Of a stretch of 41,535 bases of DNA, positions 7,469-16,325 are shown one piece after another. Source of the DNA: Spirochaetota bacterium. GTDB lineage: Bacteria; Spirochaetota; Spirochaetia; DTKZ01. Positions within the stretch are counted from its first letter, which is position 1, and the number at the start of each line of letters is the position of its first letter. The stretch lies in the NCBI GenBank assembly GCA_026418195.1, contig JAOABU010000013.1, positions 1 through 41,535 of the forward strand, given 5' to 3'. Below the pieces are notes generated by a model. The model saw only the letters and a program-made list of their open reading frames with translations. It was not told the DNA's origin and searched no databases. The position numbers were made by a program, and so were the translations under genes.

Positions 7469-7521
7469 CCTTCTTAATTTTTTAAGGATACAGAAAAAGC
7501 TTGAACCGTCTTTAAGAACTT

Positions 7522-7595
7522 TCGGGCTGGGCGGACTTGAACCGCCGACCCCCAGACCCCCAGTCTGGTACGCTAACCAACTGCGCTACAGCCCG
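7522..7595 (-). tRNA. tRNA-Pro (anticodon GGG)
   Basis: The minus strand folds as a full cloverleaf of 74 nt. Acceptor arms are CGGGCTG and CAGCCCG with discriminator A. The D arm is GCGC/GCGT, the anticodon arm CCAGA-CTGGGGG-TCTGG with GGG at positions 34-36, and the T arm GGCGG-TTCAAGT-CCGCC. The CCA end is not encoded. It reads proline codon CCC (and CCU by wobble). Confidence 0.95.
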
Positions 7596-7616
7596 AACTA
7601 TAGATAAGCGTTATTG

Positions 7617-7645
7617 AACGTATCATAAAGAGGCGAGTTAGTCAA
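7617..7645 (-). promoter_or_regulatory. Promoter of tRNA-Pro
   Basis: TTGACT (7645-7640), 17-bp spacer and TACGTT (7622-7617) on the minus strand place a start near 7610, about 15 nt before the mature tRNA 5' end. The -10 sequence is the same as in the ilvA promoter. Confidence 0.6.
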
Positions 7646-7653
7646 TCAAAACC

Positions 7654-8763
7654 CTACCCTTCCGATACCTTCCAATCTACCCGCACTCGTTTTTCGAAGA
7701 GTAATTCCAAGAATATCCCCACGTGGAACACTACAATTATAGGCATGTACACGAAATAATAAGCTACATACTCCCAGAAATTGAATTTAAACTTTAGGAA
7801 TCGGGAAAAAGAAAAAAAGAGGAACGCGGAAAGCAGGAAACTGGCCAGCGCGCTTATGATTCCTTTTGCTAACATGGTATAATGGGCGTACCAGAAGAAT
7901 AGTCCCCACACATACTGATGGTATTGGGTCACCAACAAGAGAGCTGAGAACAGGTACGTCAGCTGGGTCTGGTTAAAAAGGAAAAAAACAAGCCAGGATA
8001 GGATGGCAGGCGAAATCAACAATAGGAAGGTTGGGAATAATCTTGGATGAGTAACCATTCGAGATAGGATGTACAGGATATTCTCCTTGAACCATAGAAG
8101 ATTGATCAAGACCCATCGCCTCCGTTGTTTGAACCAATCCTTTGCCGTGTTGGGCATTGAAGTGTGCACCTTCAATTCAATAGAGAAATGGTACTTTGCA
8201 TCCAAGCGGAACGCTCGAGCTCCAAAGTCCAAATCTTCGTGCACTACGGCCTTGAATCCTCCCAACCGGTCAAACAAATCTTTACGTACCGCGAAGGCTG
8301 AGCCGATCACGCTGGGAAGCCGGTTGGATAGTTGGGAAAAAATGAAGTGTGTCATGGCGAACCCTATGTACTCGTAGCTGATCATGGCAGAGTATATCGA
8401 TTCTTTGACTACCTCCTTGGCCATTTCCACCAAGTCGTACCGCGTCATTTTTTCTTTCAGTGTGTGGAGAAAAGTCGAGTCATCGGGCAAAAGGATATCG
8501 TTGTCGAGGAACAGGAGGATGTCTGTTTTTAGGGCTGACACTGCTTCGTTCAAAAGCTTCGCCTTACCTAAATGTGTGTTCGGGTGAAACACTTGGACCT
8601 TACCTTCAAAAGGCTTAAGAGCTTCCAAGATTTCAGGGGTAAGATCTCCATCGACAGCAGCAATTACTTCCTTTTGAGGATACGTGTTCTGTAAAATCTT
8701 TGTGGCGATATCGGCAAAAAACTTGGGATCCTGATAGAGCGGAACCACTACGCTTATTTTCAT
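7654..8763 (-). CDS. Membrane-bound family 2 glycosyltransferase
   Basis: A 369-residue processive-type GT2. The N-terminal GT-A domain (1 to ~230) shows ISVVVPLYQDP, a D-D of the nucleotide site (AAVDGD), the DxD metal motif LFLDNDI (D87/D89), the acceptor-side HEDLDFG and the QRRRW motif typical of cellulose/hyaluronan-synthase-like enzymes. The C-terminal ~130 residues carry about four membrane segments. It transfers a sugar from a nucleotide donor at the inner face of the membrane; donor and product are unknown. It lies 36 bp downstream of the nifU-like gene on the same strand, probably at the end of that transcript, without an obvious functional link. Confidence 0.85.
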   Translation of the reverse strand: MKISVVVPLYQDPKFFADIATKILQNTYPQKEVIAAVDGDLTPEILEALKPFEGKVQVFHPNTHLGKAKLLNEAVSALKTDILLFLDNDILLPDDSTFLHTLKEKMTRYDLVEMAKEVVKESIYSAMISYEYIGFAMTHFIFSQLSNRLPSVIGSAFAVRKDLFDRLGGFKAVVHEDLDFGARAFRLDAKYHFSIELKVHTSMPNTAKDWFKQRRRWVLINLLWFKENILYILSRMVTHPRLFPTFLLLISPAILSWLVFFLFNQTQLTYLFSALLLVTQYHQYVWGLFFWYAHYTMLAKGIISALASFLLSAFLFFSFSRFLKFKFNFWEYVAYYFVYMPIIVVFHVGIFLELLFEKRVRVDWKVSEG

Positions 8764-8799
8764 GGGATGAGCATGTCCTCTTATTCCTATTCCAGCGAT

Positions 8800-9387
8800 T
8801 CACCCATACAGGTGCACGTACTCTTCCAGAAGCTTCAAGGTTTGTTCCTTGCACTGGCCGCACACGGTGCCAATCTTCGTCTTGTTCTGAAGGTCTAGAT
8901 AGGTACGAGCGCCCTCCTTCACCGCCCTCTCGATGTCTTTGTCCGTTACGTTCATGCACTGGCAGACAATGATGGCCTTCTCCTTCTGGATCTTGTCTTC
9001 CTGACCAGTCTTCCGGTAGTAATCGTCTATGGCAGCCCGAAGAGCTTTGTCCCCCAGAACAGAACAGTGGATCTTGTGTTCCGGTAGACCACCGAGTCTC
9101 CGGTTAATTTCTTCGGGAGTGATATGGTACGCCTCCTCTAACTTCATGCCTTTCACTACTTCAGAGAGCATAGAGGTAGAAGCGATCGCAGAGGCGCATC
9201 CGTAAGTCTTCCACTTACAATCCGTGATCACTCCATCCTTCACTTTGATTGCCACCAGCATCTGGTCTCCACACTTAATGTTTCCCACTGTACCCAACCC
9301 ATCCGCTTGGAATGAGGTTTCATCCTCCAATACGTTGCGAGGATTCATGAAGTGATCTTTCACGATATCCGAATACAACCATTCCAT
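8800..9387 (-). CDS. nifU: NifU-like Fe-S scaffold with C-terminal BFD [2Fe-2S] domain
   Basis: A 195-residue two-domain protein. Residues 1-~125 are the IscU/NifU-N scaffold with ligand cysteines C39, C64 and C108. Residues ~138-185 are a BFD-type [2Fe-2S] domain with C142-x-C144 and C176-x2-C179. The C-terminal Nfu (thioredoxin-like CxxC) domain of Azotobacter NifU is absent, so this is the short NifU form. It would build clusters with sulfur from the adjacent cysteine desulfurase. ATG 9387 is chosen: it follows the nifS stop by one base and has AGGAAGGAG about 8 nt upstream. The alternative GTG at 9396 lies inside that ribosome site. Confidence 0.92.
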   Translation of the reverse strand: MEWLYSDIVKDHFMNPRNVLEDETSFQADGLGTVGNIKCGDQMLVAIKVKDGVITDCKWKTYGCASAIASTSMLSEVVKGMKLEEAYHITPEEINRRLGGLPEHKIHCSVLGDKALRAAIDDYYRKTGQEDKIQKEKAIIVCQCMNVTDKDIERAVKEGARTYLDLQNKTKIGTVCGQCKEQTLKLLEEYVHLYG

Positions 9388-9388
9388 T

Positions 9389-10591
9389 CTATGCACTCCT
9401 TCCTAGTGAGGGTACCGAGTATGCGGAAGACATCTTTCGTAACCGCTGAATGATGGAGGGCAATTTCTCTAAAACGTAATTCACGTCTTCTATCGTATTC
9501 TCTCGTCCTAGGCTGAAGCGGATGGAACCATGGGCTAGTTCAGGTCCTACCCCTGTGGCAAGGAGAACATGACTTGGCTCAAGGGACCCCGACGCGCAGG
9601 CCGAACCCGTAGAAACCTCGATTCCTTCCATATCCAGATACAGCAGGATCGATTCCCCTTCCACCCCCTGGAAAGATACATTCAAAGTTCCTGGAAGGGT
9701 ATCCGTAGGATGACCGTTGATGTGAATGTCGGGAATCCGGTCCTGAATCCCTTTCTTTAGCGTATCCCGCAATGCCCGTACTCGAGCCACTTCCTCATCC
9801 ATTTCCTTGGAAGCTATCTCGATCGCCTTCCCAAGTCCAATGATGCCTAAGGTATTGTACGTTCCCGCCCGTCGTCCTTCCTCCTGATGCCCTCCATGGA
9901 TGAAGGTACAGTAGGGTGCCCCTTTCCGCACATATAGGATTCCCACCCCTTTGGGTCCGTACAGCTTATGGGCGGAAAAGCTCAGGTAGTCTATACCAAG
10001 TTCATGGACAGAAATAGGAAGCTTTCCCACTGCTTGCACCGCGTCGGTATGGAATAGCGCCCCTTTCTCCTTTGCCATGCGAGCAAGGGTTCGGATATCC
10101 TGAATTGTACCGATCTCATTGTTGGCCATCATGATGGACACAAGAGCTGGACTCTTTGCCAGAGCTTTTTTGTAGGCTTCCATATCCACTTTCCCCGTAG
10201 GATCCACGGGTAGGTATGCTACAGAAATGCCCTTGTTTTCCATGTATTGGGCCACGTTCAGTACACTAGGATGTTCGATCTGGGTAGTGACTAGTCCCAG
10301 CCGTCCTTTGGACATGCATCTACAGGTAGCTGAACCGCAATCGATCATCTGTAATACCGTATTGTTCGACTCCGAACCCCCTCCGGTAAATACGATTTCC
10401 TCAGGGTACGCTCCTAAGAAATCTGCTACCACCTTCCGGGCCTTCTCAATTTCCTCATGAGCTTTTCTTCCGAGGGTATGCATGCTAGAAGCATTTCCAA
10501 AAATATCGAAACCTTCCACAAGGGCCTTTTTCACCTCAGGATGTAAGGGTGTAGTAGCGTTATAGTCCATATACACGATCCGTTCGGGCAT
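9389..10591 (-). CDS. nifS: Cysteine desulfurase, NifS/IscS type
   Basis: A 400-residue class V aminotransferase-fold PLP enzyme that removes sulfur from cysteine as a persulfide. Seen: MDYNATTPLHP at the N-terminus, GGGSESNN near residue 70, the PLP lysine K209 in SAHKLYGPKG and the active-site loop cysteine C332 in STGSACASG. An odd feature is a Cys-rich insertion near residues 84-92 (C85, C90, C92) where relatives have an ordinary helix. The ATG has GAGGAG about 7 nt upstream. The stop is one base before the nifU-like ATG, so the two are translationally coupled. Confidence 0.93.
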   Translation of the reverse strand: MPERIVYMDYNATTPLHPEVKKALVEGFDIFGNASSMHTLGRKAHEEIEKARKVVADFLGAYPEEIVFTGGGSESNNTVLQMIDCGSATCRCMSKGRLGLVTTQIEHPSVLNVAQYMENKGISVAYLPVDPTGKVDMEAYKKALAKSPALVSIMMANNEIGTIQDIRTLARMAKEKGALFHTDAVQAVGKLPISVHELGIDYLSFSAHKLYGPKGVGILYVRKGAPYCTFIHGGHQEEGRRAGTYNTLGIIGLGKAIEIASKEMDEEVARVRALRDTLKKGIQDRIPDIHINGHPTDTLPGTLNVSFQGVEGESILLYLDMEGIEVSTGSACASGSLEPSHVLLATGVGPELAHGSIRFSLGRENTIEDVNYVLEKLPSIIQRLRKMSSAYSVPSLGRSA

Positions 10592-10627
10592 GGTATCTCT
10601 CCTCTGTTTATCTTCTTAGCAAAACAT

Positions 10628-10656
10628 ACTATATTTCTCATGGAAGGAAAAGTCAG
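10628..10656 (-). promoter_or_regulatory. Candidate promoter of nifS-nifU-glycosyltransferase operon
   Basis: CTGACT (10656-10651), 17-bp spacer and TATAGT (10633-10628) on the minus strand. The -35 box abuts the ATG of the divergent phosphatase gene. Confidence 0.5.
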
Positions 10657-11502
10657 ATGCTTAAAACTAACTACCATACGCACTACTCGATCTGCGACGG
10701 TAAGGGCGAGGCAGAAGAATACGTGGTTGCCGCTCTACAAAAAGGATTCACAGCTTTGGGTTTCTCCTCCCATGCTCCCGTACCCTTTGAGAATCCCACC
10801 AATATGAACCAGGAAGATCTTCCCAAGTATCTGAAGACAATCCAGACTCTAAAGAGTCAGTATCAGGGGAAGCTCGAGATTTATCTTGGGTTAGAGATTG
10901 ACCATATTCACGAACATCCAGAACCCCAGAAACAACTCATCGCTCTCCCCGAGTTGGACTATTCTATTGGATCCTTTCATTGCATGTGGAGTCCGAAACG
11001 AAAGGAGTACCGGGAGATCGATAGTACCCCAGAGATCTTTCGGGCCATCTTGGATGAAGACTTTGGGGGAAATATCCGTCAGTTTGTAGAAAGGTACTAC
11101 CAGTATCTGGCAGAGCTTTTAGAAACTCTTCAACCTACCATTCTAGGGCACTTCGATCTGATCAAGAAGAACAATCCCGATACCCTATACTTCAAGGAAA
11201 CCGAACCCTGGTACCAACAGGCAGTTAGGGACATGCTTCCTTATATTCGGAAATATGAACCCATTGTGGAAGTGAATACGGGCGGGATTGCCCGGGGAAA
11301 AACCAAGGAGGTGTACCCAAGTCCCTGGATCTTGTACGAGCTTCGAAAAGAGGATATTCCCATCATGATCAATACGGATGCCCACACCCCCGACCTATTG
11401 GATGCCTTCATGGAAGAGGCGTCCTATATCGTGAAGGATGTAGGGTACCGGAAAGTGTGGAACCTTACGTCCAAGGGATGGATTGCTCAACCCCTGGACT
11501 AA
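10657..11502 (+). CDS. PHP-domain phosphatase, histidinol-phosphatase HisJ/HisK family
   Basis: A 281-residue PHP-superfamily metal hydrolase. Metal ligands are in NYHTHYSICDG (H7, H9), GFSSHAP, GLEIDH, GSFHCMW and the late NTDAHTPD motif, the order found in the Bacillus-type histidinol-phosphatase. The length and the VEVNTGGIARG segment match that family, which dephosphorylates L-histidinol phosphate in histidine synthesis. No his genes are nearby, so other phosphoesters are possible. The ATG has GGAAGGA upstream and is divergent from nifS. Confidence 0.82.
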   Translation: MLKTNYHTHYSICDGKGEAEEYVVAALQKGFTALGFSSHAPVPFENPTNMNQEDLPKYLKTIQTLKSQYQGKLEIYLGLEIDHIHEHPEPQKQLIALPELDYSIGSFHCMWSPKRKEYREIDSTPEIFRAILDEDFGGNIRQFVERYYQYLAELLETLQPTILGHFDLIKKNNPDTLYFKETEPWYQQAVRDMLPYIRKYEPIVEVNTGGIARGKTKEVYPSPWILYELRKEDIPIMINTDAHTPDLLDAFMEEASYIVKDVGYRKVWNLTSKGWIAQPLD

Positions 11503-11545
11503 CCTTCAGACAACGTCAAGAACCGTGGGAATCGAGGTTAAGTAG

Positions 11546-12793
11546 ATGGGCAGTGAGTGGGTTCTTATCATCTTCTTACTCTTCCTAAGTGGATTCTTCT
11601 CTGCTTCAGAGACAGCCTTCACTTCCCTGTCTGTGCTTCAGCTCCAGCGTCTCAAGCGGGAACGCCCGAAAGTGGGGAACCTCCTCGAACAGCTGAAAGC
11701 CCATCCAGACACCTACCTTACCACGATCCTGATCGGAAACAACCTGGTGAACATCGCCACTTCTGCCCTGGTTACCGAGTATACCCTCCATGTCTTCGGG
11801 GACAAATTGCTAGGCATTTCGACAGGAATTGTGACCCTTGTGGTACTGATTTTTGGGGAGGTGGCTCCGAAACGATTAGCTATCGCTCATAACGAAGGGA
11901 TCTGTGTGAGAACCGTTCGGGTGATCCATGGATTGTCCTTCCTTTTAAAACCCTTGATCTACTTTATCGGAGCCGCGAGTTTCTTCATCGCCCGTTTGAC
12001 AGGTCCAGCTAAGGGGCAAGCATTAACTCTAGAAGGGTTATTCCATGTGGTAGACCTAGCGAAGGACACCGGTATTCTGGACACAGAAAAGACCCGAATG
12101 ATGAAAAGCATCCTTCGATTCTCCGAGATCCCAGTTCGAGCCATCATGACCCATCGAACCGAAGTGTTCAGCTTACCTGCCGAGATGACTCTTACGGAAG
12201 CCTTACCAAAGATTCTAAAAGAGGGGTACTCTCGCATTCCCTTATACCGTCAAGAGCCCGAACATATTGTAGGAATCCTGTTAACCAAGGAGGGGGTTTC
12301 TCAGTACCTGCAGGGGAAAAAAGACCTGCCTCTTTCCTTTTTGATGCGGCCTGCAGTGTTTGTATCTGTTCACACGAATCTGTATAAACTGTTGAGTCTC
12401 CTACGGGAGAAAGATACGAACCTAGCAATCGTCCTAGATGAATATGGTGGATTAGCAGGTGTGGTAAGCTACGAGGACGTACTGGAAGAGATCGTGGGGG
12501 AAATGTACGATGAGGATGAGGAACGGAAAGAGGAACCGATACAGAAGCTACCGGATGGACATTATCGAATCCTGGGGAACACCCTTCTCTATACCTTGAA
12601 CGACGCCCTGGACTTAGAAATCCCTTTAAGTAGGGAGACTCAGACAGTGGCGGGCCTCATCACGGAACTATCTGGGAATATCCCTCAGGAGGGGGAGCGG
12701 ATCTCGACTCCCTGGGGAGATTTTCAAGTGGAATCTATCCGAAGGAAACGAGTTCGATCTGTACTATTCTTCCCCACCCGATCGGAAGCGTAA
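11546..12793 (+). CDS. CNNM/DUF21-CBS-CorC membrane protein (hemolysin C family)
   Basis: A 415-residue protein with three parts: a DUF21/CNNM membrane domain (residues ~1-180, beginning with the SGFFSASETAFTSLS helix and the GEVAPKRLAI motif), a pair of CBS domains (~195-325) and a C-terminal CorC/HlyC domain (~335-410). Members are linked to Mg2+/Co2+ efflux or homeostasis; the old name hemolysin is not functional evidence. It follows the phosphatase by 43 bp and has GAGG 8 nt before its ATG. Confidence 0.9.
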   Translation: MGSEWVLIIFLLFLSGFFSASETAFTSLSVLQLQRLKRERPKVGNLLEQLKAHPDTYLTTILIGNNLVNIATSALVTEYTLHVFGDKLLGISTGIVTLVVLIFGEVAPKRLAIAHNEGICVRTVRVIHGLSFLLKPLIYFIGAASFFIARLTGPAKGQALTLEGLFHVVDLAKDTGILDTEKTRMMKSILRFSEIPVRAIMTHRTEVFSLPAEMTLTEALPKILKEGYSRIPLYRQEPEHIVGILLTKEGVSQYLQGKKDLPLSFLMRPAVFVSVHTNLYKLLSLLREKDTNLAIVLDEYGGLAGVVSYEDVLEEIVGEMYDEDEERKEEPIQKLPDGHYRILGNTLLYTLNDALDLEIPLSRETQTVAGLITELSGNIPQEGERISTPWGDFQVESIRRKRVRSVLFFPTRSEA

Positions 12794-12812
12794 CGGAATT
12801 CTCTGCCTCGGA

Positions 12813-12833
12813 GATGAAATAGGCCCTTTCATC
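12813..12833. other. Small hairpin before the TRAP operon
   Basis: GATGAAA (12813-12819) and TTTCATC (12827-12833) form a 7-bp stem with a 7-nt loop in the gap between the CorC gene and the TRAP binding protein. There is no T-tract, so it may be an operator or a weak processing or pause site. Confidence 0.3.
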
Positions 12834-12881
12834 TTGCAGATTATGCATTTTCATGGTAAGAACTTAGCTAGGAGGAACCTC

Positions 12882-13844
12882 ATGAAAAAACTCATTGTCC
12901 TAATCATTGCTCTTTCAATCACGCTGGCCCTTGTGTATGCGGGGGGACAGAAGGAAGCAGAAAAGGTGAACCTGATTATTGCTACGGGTGGTACAGCAGG
13001 TACGTACTATCCCTTTGGAGGCGCCATGGCACAGATCTGGAATACCCACATTAAAGGGATGAATGTTACTGCGCAGGCCACTGGTGCTTCGAAAGAAAAT
13101 ATCCGTCTCGTCGGGAAGGGAGAGGCCGAACTTGCCATCGTGCAGAACGATGTGATGGACTACGCCGCCAAAGGGATCGAACTCTTCAATGGAGAGAAGA
13201 TCGAAACCTTCGCGACCATCGCTACCCTGTACCCGGAGATCGTGCAGATCGTGGTAAGCCCGGATAGTGGAATCAATTCCGTTGCGGATATGAAGGGAAA
13301 AAGCATTTCTGTTGGGGATGCGGGTAGTGGAGTGGAAGCTAACGCAAAACAGGTGTTGGAAGCCTACGGGCTTACCTTTAACGACCTACAGGCTAAACGG
13401 CTATCGTTCCGGGAATCTGCTTCCGCATTGAAGGATAAACAGATTGATGGATTCTTCGTGACAGCTGGGATTCCGAATCCCGCTATTCAAGAAATCGCTA
13501 CCCTAGGGAGGGTGAAACTTCTTTCCATCGACGCAGCCGCGAAACAGAAACTGATGGACAAGTACAAGTTTTATACCCCTTTCACCATCAAGAAGGAAAC
13601 CTATAGTGGCATGCAACAGGACGCAGAAACCTTGGCAGTAAAAGCTACTCTCATTGTAAGCAAAAAACTGAAAGACGATACGGTGTATAACCTGACGAAA
13701 GTACTCTTCGAGCAGCAACCCGCTCTCGCCCAAGCCCATGCCAAGGGGAAAGAGCTTTCCCTCCAGGAAGCGGTAAAAGGGGTATCGGTCCCCTTCCATC
13801 CAGGTGCAGAGAAATACTATAAAGAGAAAGGTGTACTAAAATAG
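12882..13844 (+). CDS. TAXI-family TRAP transporter solute-binding protein
   Basis: A 320-residue periplasmic binding protein. Residues 1-20 are a signal peptide (MKKLIVLIIALSITLALVYA), followed by GGQKEAEK as in many spirochaete binding proteins. The TAXI signature GGTAGTYYPFGGA lies at the start of the mature domain, and the second lobe includes DMKGKSISVGDAGSG. TAXI proteins deliver small organic acids (glutamate/2-oxoglutarate-like in characterised cases) to a fused TRAP permease. ATG 12882 is chosen because AGGAGG sits 6 nt upstream; an earlier in-frame start would delay the signal peptide. Confidence 0.93.
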   Translation: MKKLIVLIIALSITLALVYAGGQKEAEKVNLIIATGGTAGTYYPFGGAMAQIWNTHIKGMNVTAQATGASKENIRLVGKGEAELAIVQNDVMDYAAKGIELFNGEKIETFATIATLYPEIVQIVVSPDSGINSVADMKGKSISVGDAGSGVEANAKQVLEAYGLTFNDLQAKRLSFRESASALKDKQIDGFFVTAGIPNPAIQEIATLGRVKLLSIDAAAKQKLMDKYKFYTPFTIKKETYSGMQQDAETLAVKATLIVSKKLKDDTVYNLTKVLFEQQPALAQAHAKGKELSLQEAVKGVSVPFHPGAEKYYKEKGVLK

Positions 13845-13870
13845 ATCTCCGAACTTTTTCCTTACGTGTT

Positions 13871-13893
13871 CCGGGGAACCTCTGGTTCCCCGG
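13871..13893 (+). terminator. Intra-operon hairpin after the binding-protein gene
   Basis: CCGGGGAACC (13871-13880) and GGTTCCCCGG (13884-13893) make a perfect 10-bp stem with loop TCT. It is followed by AATCGTTTTGG, a poor U-tract. Such hairpins between a binding-protein gene and its permease gene commonly protect the 5' mRNA or partly terminate transcription. It begins 27 nt after the binding-protein stop. Confidence 0.7.
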
Positions 13894-13900
13894 AATCGTT

Positions 13901-14359
13901 TTGGTACTCATATTCCTAACTATTTTCCTACCCTTTGTTCCATCTCTCGTCATAGAATCGAAAGACGGTAAGGTTCTTTACTGTTCTACCTGGGAAAATG
14001 GGAGCACCTTCGAACTATTCTACCTACATTCGGTAAACAAAAGCCCGGTGACTGATCTATTTACGGTCAAAGATGGAAAGATTCTCCTCATTGCCAGTCG
14101 TTTCCAATCCTTTGGTGCTGGAGTAGCTGCCCTGCCTGAGGAGTCGGGAGGACAACTGAGAATAGCAACAGGATATTTAGAGTATGGAGGGATCGAACGG
14201 GAAATACCTGAGTTGGGGGTGTTCGTTCCAAGGGAGGCAAATACCCTGTTTCGATACGGGAAGGAAACGCTTCCATTGAACCAGTTGGCCTCACCTGGAA
14301 CCTTGGTTAAAATTCGGTTCACCCATCAGGCTTTTGCCGCGCGATTCATCCAATGGTAA
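13901..14359 (+). CDS. DUF1850 family protein of the TAXI-TRAP operon
   Basis: A ~152-residue protein with an N-terminal hydrophobic segment and a beta-rich domain containing LHSVNKSPVTDLF, the conserved block of DUF1850. DUF1850 genes regularly sit between TAXI binding protein and fused permease genes, and an accessory role in the same transporter is inferred. The only usable in-frame start is TTG 13901, just 7 nt after a strong hairpin and without a ribosome site. The frame is open back into the binding-protein gene end. Poor initiation would keep its level low relative to the binding protein. Confidence 0.8.
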   Translation: MVLIFLTIFLPFVPSLVIESKDGKVLYCSTWENGSTFELFYLHSVNKSPVTDLFTVKDGKILLIASRFQSFGAGVAALPEESGGQLRIATGYLEYGGIEREIPELGVFVPREANTLFRYGKETLPLNQLASPGTLVKIRFTHQAFAARFIQW

Positions 14360-14368
14360 GGAGCACGT

Positions 14369-16303
14369 ATGTCCGATGTAACGTCACAAGCACAACTTGA
14401 TGTAGAAGAGATCCTATCCAAAGTTGACAAGGAGTCCTCCTTCCGAAAGCTCACAGGAAGTCACCATAGATTGGTAGCTCTCGTAGCCATCGGGTTTTCT
14501 CTCTTTCAACTCTATACTGCCTCTTTCGGACTATTACCCGCACAGATGCAGCGGGCCGTTCACCTGTTGTTCGTTTTGTTCCTGGCCTTTTTACTGTATC
14601 CTATCAGAAAAGGAAAACGAACAACCCATATTCCCTGGTACGATGGCCTTCTCGCCCTTGTAGCGGCAGGTTCTGCAGGTTACATCGCCTACAACTATAC
14701 AGGTTTAATGGAACGAGCGGGTGCTTTTTCCCTTATCGATATCCTGGTAGGAACCTTAGGGATCCTTGCCGTTCTAGAAGCCTGTCGCCGAGTGGTTGGG
14801 CTTCCCATCCTCATCATCGCTTGTAGCTTCATCGCTTACGCCTTTCTAGGCCCCTATATGCCTGGATTCTTGAACCACCGGGGGTACTCCTTCAGAAGAA
14901 TCGTAGGGCATCTATACTACACCACAGAGGGGATCTTGGGACTTCCTCTGGGAGTGAGCTCTACCTTCATCTTTCTATTCATTCTATTCGGTGCGTTTCT
15001 GGACAAGACAGGAATTGGTAAATTTTTTATCGACATAGCCAATGCCATCGCAGGCTTTTCTGCAGGGGGACCAGCCAAGGTAGCAGTGATCTCATCGGCC
15101 ATGATGGGAACCATTTCAGGTAGTTCGGTCTCTAATACCGTAGGAACGGGTAGCTTTACCATTCCTTTAATGAAAAAGCTGGGGTACAAACCAGAGTTTG
15201 CTGGAGCAGTGGAAGCAGCCGCTTCAACGGGTGGGCAACTGATGCCTCCTATCATGGGGGCTGCCGCTTTCCTAATGGCAGAAACACTCGGTATCCCTTA
15301 TTTGGAAGTGGCTAAAGCCGCCATTATTCCCGCCATCCTATACTTTTCCGGAATCTTCATCATGGTTCACCTAGAAGCAAAGAAACTAGGACTTTTAGGG
15401 ATACCCCGGGATCAACTTCCCCGTATTGGCCGGGTCATGAAAGAACAGGGGCATTTGATTCTTCCCCTCCTGGCGATCCTCTACTTCCTTATCCAAGGCG
15501 CTACCCCTATGAAAGCAGCCCTATATGGGATCGTAACCTCGGTACTAGCGGGGATGCTCCGAAAGAGTACTCGAATGAAACCTAAGGATTTTCTCGATGC
15601 TCTGGAAACTGCAGGGCGTTCTATCTTAGGAGTAGCGATTGCGTGTGCAACCGCCGGGATCATCATCGGAATTGTCACCCTAACAGGTCTTGGCTTGAAG
15701 ATGGCCTCGGGTTTGATCGCCCTAGCAGGAGGTTTGAAAGTTCCCACTCTGATCTTTACGATGCTAGCGTCCCTTGTCCTTGGCATGGGAGTACCTACCA
15801 CGGCAAACTACCTAATCACCTCTACCATTACGGCCCCCGCAGTGGTGCAACTAGGAGTTCCTATGCTAGCTGCTCACCTATTCGCCTTCTACTTTGGGAT
15901 TATTGCGGATATCACCCCTCCAGTCGCCTTAGCGGCTTATGCAGGATCGGCCATTGCACGGAGCAACCCCTTCCGTACGGGTGTTACTGCTAGTCGTATC
16001 GCCATTGCCGCTTTTATCATCCCCTACATCTTTGCCTTGAACCCTGTAATGGTTCTAATTGGAGCTACTCCGCTAAAGATAGTACAGATCCTTTTTACTT
16101 CCCTCATCGGAATGTTGGGGATCGGGGCAGCCATGGAGGGTTACTTGCTAGGGACGACCAAACCTTGGGAACGGGTCCTGTACCTAATCGGAGGCCTTCT
16201 TCTTATCGATCCTGCTTTCCTGACAGACGTACTAGGGACTCTTCTCATCGGTTTTAGTCTCCTCCTTCAAGTACTCAGGAGGCGGACAAGCCTCCCGAAG
16301 TGA
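14369..16303 (+). CDS. TRAP transporter permease, fused small/large (4TM-12TM) subunit
   Basis: A 644-residue inner-membrane protein in which the small (DctQ-like) and large (DctM-like) TRAP subunits are fused, as is usual for TAXI systems. Residues ~45-160 supply the first membrane helices. The DctM part follows, with GGPAKVAVISSAMMGTISGSS, GAVEAAASTGGQLMPPIMGAAAF and GMGVPTTANYL, motifs lining the transport path. It uses a Na+ or H+ gradient to import the ligand bound by the TAXI protein. ATG 14369 follows the DUF1850 stop by 9 bp with AAGGAG upstream. Confidence 0.93.
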   Translation: MSDVTSQAQLDVEEILSKVDKESSFRKLTGSHHRLVALVAIGFSLFQLYTASFGLLPAQMQRAVHLLFVLFLAFLLYPIRKGKRTTHIPWYDGLLALVAAGSAGYIAYNYTGLMERAGAFSLIDILVGTLGILAVLEACRRVVGLPILIIACSFIAYAFLGPYMPGFLNHRGYSFRRIVGHLYYTTEGILGLPLGVSSTFIFLFILFGAFLDKTGIGKFFIDIANAIAGFSAGGPAKVAVISSAMMGTISGSSVSNTVGTGSFTIPLMKKLGYKPEFAGAVEAAASTGGQLMPPIMGAAAFLMAETLGIPYLEVAKAAIIPAILYFSGIFIMVHLEAKKLGLLGIPRDQLPRIGRVMKEQGHLILPLLAILYFLIQGATPMKAALYGIVTSVLAGMLRKSTRMKPKDFLDALETAGRSILGVAIACATAGIIIGIVTLTGLGLKMASGLIALAGGLKVPTLIFTMLASLVLGMGVPTTANYLITSTITAPAVVQLGVPMLAAHLFAFYFGIIADITPPVALAAYAGSAIARSNPFRTGVTASRIAIAAFIIPYIFALNPVMVLIGATPLKIVQILFTSLIGMLGIGAAMEGYLLGTTKPWERVLYLIGGLLLIDPAFLTDVLGTLLIGFSLLLQVLRRRTSLPK

Positions 16304-16325
16304 GAAACAATCCGAACACCGCCCC

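Noticed and set aside
7472-7485. CTTAA-TTTT-TTAAG hairpin as a terminator of the DUF3592 gene or tRNA
   Set aside because: The stem is only 5 A-T rich pairs and is not followed by a U-run on either strand.
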